Below the pieces are notes generated by a model. That model worked only from the letters and a program-made list of their open reading frames with translations. It was not told the DNA's origin and did not search any database. Positions 57,615 through 64,000 of a stretch of DNA of 64,000 bases are shown piece by piece; positions within the stretch are counted from its first letter, which is position 1; each line of letters opens with the position of its first letter. The translations under genes were made by a program, and so were the position numbers. This DNA is from Variovorax sp. OV700 (lineage in GTDB: Bacteria > Pseudomonadota > Gammaproteobacteria > Burkholderiales > Burkholderiaceae_C): assembly GCF_900099805.1 (NCBI RefSeq), contig NZ_FNDR01000011.1, positions 62,001 to 126,000 on the forward strand. Direction: 5' to 3'.

Positions 57615-57663
57615 TATTCCATTAATCAGAATCTTTTTCAAATTTATTCCGTTCAATGGAATA
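57615..57663. promoter_or_regulatory. twin candidate IclR operators
   Basis: TATTCC-GTTCAAT-GGAATA (57645-57663) is a perfect 6-7-6 inverted repeat. TATTCC-ATTAATC-AGAATC (57615-57633) is an imperfect copy exactly 30 bp away, three helical turns. They lie in an AT-rich patch unlike the surrounding GC-rich DNA, between the divergent importer operon and the IclR gene at 57706. Confidence 0.6.
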
Positions 57664-57705
57664 TCATGAAAGAAATCGATCTGAAGAATTCCACAGGAGC
57701 AAGGT

Positions 57706-58566
57706 ATGGAAACCCCCTCGGCGGCCAGCGGCGGCGTGCCGCGTGTCTTTTCGGTGATCCGCGCGCTTGGTGCGGTGCAGGCCGAGGGCGGCCGCGTGAC
57801 CCAGATCGCACGTTCCGTGGGCCTCACGCAGGCCACCACGCACCGGCTGCTGCAGTCGCTCATGGCCGAGGGCATGGTCGAACAGGACGAGCGCAGCAAG
57901 CTCTATCGGCTGAGCATCGATTTCTTTGCGCTCGCGGCCAGCGCCGGCAACCCCGGCGATCTGCGCTCCATCTGCCGCCCCGTGCTGCTGCGCCTGTGCG
58001 CGAGTCTGGGCGACAGCATCTTTCTCTTGGCGCGCAGCGGCTTCGACGCGATCTGCCTCGACCGCAGCGAAGGGCCGTTCCCCATCCGCTCGTTCACGGG
58101 CGACATCGGCGGACGCATTGCGCTGGGCGTGGGGCAGGGCGCGCTCGCGATCCTGGCCTTTCTGCCGGAAGCCGAGCGCGAGGAAGTGATTCGCTTCAAC
58201 CTCTCGCGCGTGCGCGAGTACGGCGTGTACGACGAGGTTTATCTGCGCACCGAGATCGAGCGCGTGCGCCAGGCCGGCTACGCGGGGCGCAACACCGGCC
58301 TGCTCGAAGGCATGGCCGGCGTGGCGGTGCCCATCCTCGACCGCGAGGGCCGCGCCGTGGCCGCGCTGAGCGTGGGCACCATCGCCGATCGGCTCAATGC
58401 CGACCGCATGCCTACCGTGGTGGAACTGCTCAAGCGCGAGGCGGCCGCCATCGGCCCGAAGATCAATCCCTTCGACGCGACCTTGCGGCGGCCGGCGCAG
58501 AGCCTCGCGGGTTCGCCGGCGGGACAGCGCATCAGCCTGCCCGAGGCACCAGGGCCCTCGACCTGA
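57706..58566 (+). CDS. IclR-family transcriptional regulator
   Basis: The 286-residue protein has an N-terminal helix-turn-helix (VTQIARSVGLTQATTHRLLQSL, about 28-49) and an IclR effector domain (FPIRSFTGDIGGRIALGVGQGALAILAFLP). It is divergent from the importer-oxidase operon and 167 nt upstream of the ALDH gene, so it may control both. Start at the ATG at 57706 behind AGGAGCAAGGT. Confidence 0.92.
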   Translation: METPSAASGGVPRVFSVIRALGAVQAEGGRVTQIARSVGLTQATTHRLLQSLMAEGMVEQDERSKLYRLSIDFFALAASAGNPGDLRSICRPVLLRLCASLGDSIFLLARSGFDAICLDRSEGPFPIRSFTGDIGGRIALGVGQGALAILAFLPEAEREEVIRFNLSRVREYGVYDEVYLRTEIERVRQAGYAGRNTGLLEGMAGVAVPILDREGRAVAALSVGTIADRLNADRMPTVVELLKREAAAIGPKINPFDATLRRPAQSLAGSPAGQRISLPEAPGPST

Positions 58567-58733
58567 ACCTGTGTTTGTGCGGTCTGAGCATGAAGAGTGG
58601 CTGGGTTCCTTCCTGAAACGCACCAAGTCCTTCCGTTTTTTCGCTATGCAAGCGCGCGGGATTCGCAGATATTGACCGCCGTCGGGTCCCGTTTCCCTTC
58701 GTTCTGTTCTTTCTTCTCCACGCCGGAGCGCCC

Positions 58734-60272
58734 ATGCCAGAAGCCAAATCCTCCCTTTCCGTCACCGCCGAAATCGAGCAGCTGCTGCAGCGCCTCGGCG
58801 TTCCGGAGTCCGCCTACACAGGCGGCGAACTGACGGTGCGGTCGCCGGTCACCGGCGAGGTGGTTGCACAGGTCCGGCAAACCACTGCCGCCCAAGCAAC
58901 CGAAGCCGTCGGCCATGCGCACGAGGCCTTCAAGGCTTGGCGCAACGTGCCCGCTCCGCGTCGCGGCGAGCTGGTGCGCCTGCTGGGCGAAGAGCTGCGC
59001 GCCGCCAAGAGCGACCTCGGCCGGCTCGTCACGCTCGAAGCCGGCAAGATCCCGTCTGAAGGCGCGGGCGAGGTGCAGGAGATGATCGACATCTGCGACT
59101 TCGCGGTCGGCCTCTCGCGCCAGCTCTACGGCCTTACGCTGGCCACCGAGCGCGCCGAGCACCGCATGATGGAAACCTGGCATCCGCTGGGCGTGTGCGG
59201 CGTGATCTCGGCCTTCAACTTTCCGGTGGCCGTCTGGTCGTGGAACGCGGCGCTGGCGCTGGTGTGCGGCGATTCGGTGGTGTGGAAGCCGTCTGAAAAG
59301 ACGCCGCTCACCGCGTTGGCCACGCACGCCATTGCGCAGCGCGCGCTCGCGCGTTTCGGCGATGCGCCCGAAGGCCTGCTCGGCCTCTTGCTGGGCCAGC
59401 GCGACATCGGCGAGGTGCTGGTCGACGATCACCGCGTGCCCATTCTCTCGGCCACCGGCTCCACCGCGATGGGCCGGCAGGTGGGCCCGAAGCTGGCCGC
59501 GCGCTTTGCCCGCGCGATTCTCGAACTCGGCGGCAACAACGCGGCCATCGTCACGCCGTCGGCCGACCTCGACCTCACGCTGCGCGCCATCGCGTTCTCG
59601 GCCATGGGCACGGCCGGCCAGCGCTGCACCACGCTGCGCCGACTGTTCGTGCACGACAGCGTGTACGACGCGCTGGTGCCCAAGCTTGCCAAGGTGTACG
59701 GCAACGTGCAGGTGGGCGACCCGCGCGAGGCCGGCACGCTGGTCGGCCCGTTGATCGATCGCGCCGCGTTCGACGGCATGCAGAAGGCCTTGGGCGAAAG
59801 CCGCGAGATCGGCGCCACGGTGCATGGCGGCCAGCGGGTCGACGGCATCGGCACGAAAGACGCCTACTACGTGCGCCCGGCGCTGGTGGAACTGAAGTCG
59901 CATGAGGGCCCGGTGCTGCGCGAGACCTTCGCGCCTATTCTTTACGTGGTGCGCTACGGTGCGCTCGACGACGCCATCGAATGGCACAACGCGGTGGGCG
60001 CGGGCCTGTCGTCGTCGATCTTCACGCTCAACGTGCGTGAGGCCGAGCGCTTCCTGTCGAGCGCGGGTTCCGACTGCGGCATTGCCAACGTCAACATCGG
60101 CCCGAGCGGCGCCGAAATCGGCGGTGCCTTCGGTGGCGAGAAGGAAACCGGCGGTGGACGCGAAGCCGGCTCCGACAGCTGGAAGGCCTACATGCGCCGC
60201 GCCACCAACACCATCAACTATTCGACGGCATTGCCCCTTGCCCAGGGCGTGACCTTCGAGATCAACGACTGA
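58734..60272 (+). CDS. amaB: L-piperidine-6-carboxylate / aminoadipate semialdehyde dehydrogenase-type ALDH
   Basis: The 512-residue aldehyde dehydrogenase has the catalytic Glu in LELGGNNAAI and Cys in GTAGQRCTTLRRL. The ALDH7-type C-terminus is NYSTALPLAQGVTFEIND. ALDH7 enzymes oxidise 2-aminoadipate semialdehyde (in equilibrium with piperideine-6-carboxylate) to 2-aminoadipate in lysine/pipecolate breakdown. It sits between an IclR gene and an amino-acid binding protein, close to the flavin oxidase operon. The 167 nt upstream are pyrimidine-rich with no clear promoter. Confidence 0.85.
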   Translation: MPEAKSSLSVTAEIEQLLQRLGVPESAYTGGELTVRSPVTGEVVAQVRQTTAAQATEAVGHAHEAFKAWRNVPAPRRGELVRLLGEELRAAKSDLGRLVTLEAGKIPSEGAGEVQEMIDICDFAVGLSRQLYGLTLATERAEHRMMETWHPLGVCGVISAFNFPVAVWSWNAALALVCGDSVVWKPSEKTPLTALATHAIAQRALARFGDAPEGLLGLLLGQRDIGEVLVDDHRVPILSATGSTAMGRQVGPKLAARFARAILELGGNNAAIVTPSADLDLTLRAIAFSAMGTAGQRCTTLRRLFVHDSVYDALVPKLAKVYGNVQVGDPREAGTLVGPLIDRAAFDGMQKALGESREIGATVHGGQRVDGIGTKDAYYVRPALVELKSHEGPVLRETFAPILYVVRYGALDDAIEWHNAVGAGLSSSIFTLNVREAERFLSSAGSDCGIANVNIGPSGAEIGGAFGGEKETGGGREAGSDSWKAYMRRATNTINYSTALPLAQGVTFEIND

Positions 60273-60369
60273 TCGACTCCGGCCTTCTGTTCTTGCCGCG
60301 CGGCGTTTCGCTGCAGCGGCAGGGCGGCGGCCGTGCGTGCCCCAGAAAAACAACCAGGAGACAGAGAAC

Positions 60370-61272
60370 ATGAAGATGCAATTGAAGACCCTCGCCGCCG
60401 CAACGCTGATCGCGCTCGCATTCGGCGCTTCGGCGCAGCAGGCCCCCACCGGCGGCACGCTCGACAAGATCAAGAGCAGCGGCAAGGCCGTGCTCGGCGT
60501 GCGTGAAGCCTCGCCGCCCATGGCCTACATGCTGGGCGCGAACGACAAATACGTGGGCTACCACGTCGAGCTCTGCGAGCGCGTGCTGAAGGACATCGCA
60601 CCCTCGGCCAAGCTCGAATACATGGCCGTGACCGCGCAGAACACCATCCCACTGGTGCAGAACGGCACGCTCGACATCGGCTGCGGCCCCACCACCAACA
60701 ACACCGCGCGCCAGCAGCAGGTGGCGTTTGCGCTCACCACATACGTGAGCGAGGTGCGCATGGCCACGCGCGTCGATTCGGGCATCAGCTCGCTCGACCA
60801 GCTGGCGGGCCGCACCGTATCGGCCTCCACCGGCACCACCGCCGTGCAGCTGCTGCGCAAGCGCGAACGCGCGCAGAACACCACCATCACCACGATGCTC
60901 GGCAAGGATCACCTCGAGAGCTTTTTGCTGATGGAGTCGGGCCGCGCCGATGCCTTCGTGCTCGACGACAACCTGCTCGCCGGCATCATCGCCAACGCGA
61001 AGAACCCGGCCGCCTACCGCATCGTCGGCGATGCGCTGGGCTCCGAGCCGATCGCGCTGCTGTTCCGCAAGGACGACCCGGCCTTCAAGACCGCGGTGGA
61101 CGATGCGCTGCGCCGCCTCATGAAGAGCGGCGAGCTCGAGAAGATCTACACCAAGTGGTTCGTCGCGCCGATTCCGCCGAAGAACACGAGCCTCAACCTG
61201 CCCATGAGCGCGGCCTTGAAGCAGCTCATTGCAGAACCCAACGACAAGCCGCTGGAGACCTACGCGAAGTGA
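60370..61272 (+). CDS. amino acid ABC importer substrate-binding protein (GltI-like)
   Basis: The 300-residue periplasmic binding protein has a signal peptide (LKTLAAATLIALAFGASA) and SBP family 3 domain (GKAVLGVREASPPMAYM, GCGPTTNN). Relatives bind glutamate/aspartate, so 2-aminoadipate is a reasonable ligand. The start at 60370 (MKMQLK) follows CAGGAGACAG. No permease or ATPase gene is next to it; it overlaps the aminotransferase gene by GTGA. Confidence 0.88.
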   Translation: MKMQLKTLAAATLIALAFGASAQQAPTGGTLDKIKSSGKAVLGVREASPPMAYMLGANDKYVGYHVELCERVLKDIAPSAKLEYMAVTAQNTIPLVQNGTLDIGCGPTTNNTARQQQVAFALTTYVSEVRMATRVDSGISSLDQLAGRTVSASTGTTAVQLLRKRERAQNTTITTMLGKDHLESFLLMESGRADAFVLDDNLLAGIIANAKNPAAYRIVGDALGSEPIALLFRKDDPAFKTAVDDALRRLMKSGELEKIYTKWFVAPIPPKNTSLNLPMSAALKQLIAEPNDKPLETYAK

Positions 61273-62513
61273 CATCCGCCGTTCTCGATTCCGTGCCTTT
61301 CTCTTCCTCCGCGTTCGAGCCCGCGCAGCGCGTGCGCGCCATCGGCGTGTCGGAAATCCTGCGCATCACCGACCATGCCAACGCACTCAAGCGCGCCGGC
61401 CGGCCGGTGATCGTGCTGGGCGCAGGCGAGCCGGACTTCGACACGCCCGAGCACATTCGCGCCGCCGCGACCCGCGCGATGGAGCGCGGCGACACGCGCT
61501 ATACCGTGCTCGACGGCAGCCCGGCCATGAAGGCCGCGGTGCAGCTCAAGTTCAGGCGCGACAACGCGCTGGACTTTGCGCTGGACGAGATCAGCGTGGG
61601 CGCGGGTGCCAAGCAGGTGATCTTCAACGCGCTGATGGCCAGCCTGAATCCGGGCGACGAGGTGATGCTGCCCGCGCCGTACTGGACCTCTTACGCGGAC
61701 ATCGTGCAGATCTGCGGCGGCGTGCCGGTGAGCGTGCCTTGCAGCGAGGCCAATGGCTTCCGGTTGGAGGTCGCGCAGCTCGAAGCGGCCATCACGCCGC
61801 GTACGCGCTGGCTCTTTTTGAACTCGCCGTCGAACCCGAGCGGGGCGGCCTACAGCGTGGCGCAGCTCGCGCCGCTGTGCGAGGTGCTGCTGCGGCATCC
61901 CAAGGTGTGGGTGCTGGCCGACGACATCTACGAGCACATCCTCTACGACGGCTTGGCCTTCGCCACGCCGGTGGCCGTGGAGCCGCGGCTGCGAGATCGC
62001 ACGCTCACCGTCAACGGCGTGTCGAAAGCCTATGCGATGACTGGCTGGCGCGTGGGCTACGGAGCGGGGCCGCGCGCGCTGATCGCGGCCATGGCGGTGG
62101 TGCAGAGCCAGTCGACCTCGTGCCCGTCGTCGGTGAGCCAGGCCGCCGCGATCGAGGCGCTGACCGGGCCGCAAGACATCGTGGCCGAGCGGTGCGCCGA
62201 TTTCCAGGCGCGGCGCGATTTCGTGGTGGCCGCGTTGAACCGCGCCCCGGGGCTGCATTGCCGCGTGCCCGAAGGCGCCTTCTATACCTTTGCGAGCTGC
62301 GCGGGCGTGCTCGGCCGGCACACCCGTAGCGGCATGCTGCTGCAGACGGACAGCGATTTCTGCAATTACCTTCTGCAGGATTTCGAGGTGGCGGTGGTGC
62401 CGGGCAGCGTGTTCGGACTGGCGCCGTATTTCCGCATTTCGTATGCCACCTCGATGGCGCAACTCGAAGAGGCGTGTGCGCGCATCGCCGCGGCATGCGA
62501 AGCTCTCACATGA
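61269..62513 (+). CDS. PLP-dependent class I aminotransferase
   Basis: The 414-residue fold-type I aminotransferase has the PLP lysine in NGVSKAYAMTGWRVGYG, GAGAKQVIFNALMA near the cofactor phosphate site and NSPSNPSGAAYS. The GTG start at 61269 overlaps the binding-protein stop (GTGA), indicating translational coupling. Context suggests 2-aminoadipate to 2-oxoadipate; AruH-like arginine-pyruvate transaminase is the main alternative, given the ThDP enzyme gene downstream. Confidence 0.88.
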   Translation: MTSAVLDSVPFSSSAFEPAQRVRAIGVSEILRITDHANALKRAGRPVIVLGAGEPDFDTPEHIRAAATRAMERGDTRYTVLDGSPAMKAAVQLKFRRDNALDFALDEISVGAGAKQVIFNALMASLNPGDEVMLPAPYWTSYADIVQICGGVPVSVPCSEANGFRLEVAQLEAAITPRTRWLFLNSPSNPSGAAYSVAQLAPLCEVLLRHPKVWVLADDIYEHILYDGLAFATPVAVEPRLRDRTLTVNGVSKAYAMTGWRVGYGAGPRALIAAMAVVQSQSTSCPSSVSQAAAIEALTGPQDIVAERCADFQARRDFVVAALNRAPGLHCRVPEGAFYTFASCAGVLGRHTRSGMLLQTDSDFCNYLLQDFEVAVVPGSVFGLAPYFRISYATSMAQLEEACARIAAACEALT

Positions 62514-62517
62514 TTTT

Positions 62518-62630
62518 CTCCCTCCCCTTCCGGGGGAGGGCAGGGGTGGGGGCAAGCGGCGCATCCATTGCTGCCAGCCTAGCCAGCGCCGTCTGCCCCC
62601 ATCCCAACCTTCCCCCGGAGGGGGAAGGAG
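62518..62630. repeat. REP-type palindromic repeat, copy C
   Basis: CTCCCTCCCCTTCCGGGGGA... (62518-62554) and its inverse (62593-62630) form the same arm-core-arm layout as copies A and B, but with a different core and C/G-richer arms. It fills the gap between the aminotransferase and ThDP enzyme genes. Confidence 0.75.
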
Positions 62631-62664
62631 CGAATATCAAGACCTTCATTGCATTGGACACAGC

Positions 62665-64000
62665 ATGACTTCTTCCCGCACCGGCGGCCAGATCCTGGTC
62701 GACCAGCTCATCACCCACGGCGTCGAGCAGCTCTTCTGCGTGCCCGGTGAAAGTTTCCTGGCCGTGCTCGACGCGCTGCACGACGCATCCATCGAAGTGA
62801 CGGTGTGCCGCCAGGAAGGCGGCGCCACGATGATGGCCGAGGCGCAGGGCAAGCTCACCGGCAAGCCGGGCGTGTGCTTCGTCACGCGCGGTCCGGGCGC
62901 CACCAACGCGGCGGCCGGCGTGCACATCGCACACCAGGATTCGACGCCGCTGCTGCTCTTCGTGGGCCAGGTCGCGCGCGAGGCGCTTGGCCGCGAAGCC
63001 TTCCAGGAGCTGGACTACGGTGCGGTGTTCGGCACCATGGCCAAGTGGGTGGTGCAGATCGACGATCCTGCGCGCGTGCCTGAGTTGGTGTCGCGCGCCT
63101 TTCATGTCGCCACTTCGGGCCGGCCCGGCCCGGTGGTGATCGCGCTGCCGGAAGACATGCTGACCGAAGCCGCCGCGGTGGCCGATGCGCAGCCTTACGC
63201 GGTGGTCGAAACCCATCCCGGCGCGGTGCAGATCGCTGAGCTGCAGCAGCGCTTGTCGCAGGCCCAGCGGCCGGTGGTCATCCTGGGCGGCAGCCGCTGG
63301 TCCGAGGCCGCGGCCCGGCAGTTCGCGGGGTTCGCCGAGGCTTTCTCGCTGCCGGTGTACTGCTCGTTCCGCCGCCAGATGCTGTTGTCGGCGGAGCACC
63401 CCTGCTACGCGGGCGACCTGGGCCTGGGCGCGAATCCGCGCATGCTCGAGCGCATCCGCAATGCCGATTTGGTTCTGCTGGTGGGCGGGCGCCTGTCCGA
63501 GGTGCCGTCGCAAGGCTATGAATTGCTTGCCATTCCGCAGCCGAAGCAGGCGCTGGTGCACGTGCATGCCGACGCCGATGAGCTCGGCAAGCTTTACCGG
63601 CCGGCGCTGGGCATCCACGCCACGCCGCGGGCCTTCGCCGAAGCCGTGGCCGCGTTGCGCCCAGCTTCAACGCCTGTGTGGCAGGCCGAGACCCAGGCCG
63701 CGCGCGAAGACTTCCTGCGCTGGAGCGATCCAGCGCCTATCCGCATTCCGGGGCCGCTGCAGATGGGCGAAGTGATGCAGCACCTGCGCGAGGTGCTGCC
63801 GGCCGACACCATCTTTTGCAACGGCGCGGGCAACTTCGCGACCTGGGTGCACCGCTTCTGGCCGTTCCGCGCGTTTGCGAGCCAGCTGGCGCCCACCAGC
63901 GGATCGATGGGCTATGGCCTGCCGGCGGGCGTGGGCGCCAAGCGGCTGTGGCCGCAGCGCGAGGTGGTGGTGTTCGCGGGCGACGGCGACTTCATGATGC
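62665..64000 (+). CDS. thiamine diphosphate-dependent enzyme (acetolactate synthase-like), 3'-truncated
   Basis: The frame is open from the ATG at 62665 to the window end, giving 445 residues. It shows the ThDP-activating Glu in CRQEGGATMMAEA (about residue 51), RGPGATNAAAGVHIAHQDS and, at the edge, the start of the cofactor metal motif GDGDFMM. The family includes acetolactate synthase, benzoylformate decarboxylase and 2-ketoarginine decarboxylase (AruI). Following an aminotransferase gene, it is probably a 2-oxo acid decarboxylase or carboligase. The exact reaction cannot be fixed. Confidence 0.85.
   Translation, partial: MTSSRTGGQILVDQLITHGVEQLFCVPGESFLAVLDALHDASIEVTVCRQEGGATMMAEAQGKLTGKPGVCFVTRGPGATNAAAGVHIAHQDSTPLLLFVGQVAREALGREAFQELDYGAVFGTMAKWVVQIDDPARVPELVSRAFHVATSGRPGPVVIALPEDMLTEAAAVADAQPYAVVETHPGAVQIAELQQRLSQAQRPVVILGGSRWSEAAARQFAGFAEAFSLPVYCSFRRQMLLSAEHPCYAGDLGLGANPRMLERIRNADLVLLVGGRLSEVPSQGYELLAIPQPKQALVHVHADADELGKLYRPALGIHATPRAFAEAVAALRPASTPVWQAETQAAREDFLRWSDPAPIRIPGPLQMGEVMQHLREVLPADTIFCNGAGNFATWVHRFWPFRAFASQLAPTSGSMGYGLPAGVGAKRLWPQREVVVFAGDGDFMM

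Noticed and set aside
1..64000. tRNA, rRNA, riboswitch, prophage, integrase or IS element
   Set aside because: I looked for characteristic sequences and gene products on both strands and saw none; weak candidates could still be missed by eye.

Overview
The window is high-GC, densely packed DNA of a beta-proteobacterium in Burkholderiales. Gene content and order (gatCAB divergent from mreBCD-mrdA, a homogentisate cluster, many ABC importers for organic nitrogen, IclR/GntR/LysR regulators, short GC-rich palindromic repeats) suggest Comamonadaceae, most likely Variovorax. This assignment comes from protein resemblance and layout, not from a search. No tRNA, rRNA, CRISPR array, phage or transposase gene was seen.

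Layout. 0-5 kb: end of radA, a small lipoprotein, rdgC, ilvE, a CHCC zinc-finger protein and a membrane protein. 5-6.4 kb: an O-antigen-ligase-type membrane protein. 6.4-12.2 kb: a tightly coupled five-gene minus-strand operon of ketosynthase, chain-length-factor-like ketosynthase, flavin-dependent halogenase-like enzyme, OmpR-type response regulator and histidine kinase. 12.2-14.6 kb: an AmpG-like permease and an M48 metalloprotease. 14.8-26.6 kb: a nitrogen-scavenging locus with allophanate hydrolase, two complete ABC importers, an AtzH-like protein, a biuret-hydrolase-like enzyme, a paralogous triuret-hydrolase candidate and a GntR/FCD regulator. 26.6-37 kb: housekeeping genes (exodeoxyribonuclease III, pyrE, gatCAB, mreBCD, mrdA). 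37-43.7 kb: homogentisate degradation (fahA, hmgA) with a flavoprotein hydroxylase and a 65-residue partner resembling the MhaAB pair, an MBL-fold protein and an IclR regulator. 43.7-47.7 kb: an Mla/MCE-type lipid transport operon. 47.8-50.5 kb: a LysR regulator divergent from a GMC oxidoreductase. 50.8-57.5 kb: a polyamine/opine-type ABC importer whose operon also encodes a three-subunit flavin/iron-sulfur oxidase. 57.7-64 kb: an IclR regulator, a piperideine-6-carboxylate-dehydrogenase-type ALDH, an amino-acid binding protein, an aminotransferase and a truncated ThDP-dependent enzyme.

The most interesting region is 14.8-26.6 kb. Its two operons each start with the same promoter architecture: a consensus sigma-54 -24/-12 element, then exactly 6 nt later a 12-bp CTTGTA..CAAG inverted repeat that looks like a GntR/FCD operator. 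This fits nitrogen-limitation control plus substrate-responsive repression of a complete biuret, and probably triuret, uptake and hydrolysis pathway ending in ammonia and CO2. The second candidate system is the 6.4-12.2 kb operon, a minimal aryl-polyene-like ketosynthase pair plus halogenase translationally coupled to its own two-component system, with an exact 9-bp direct repeat upstream.
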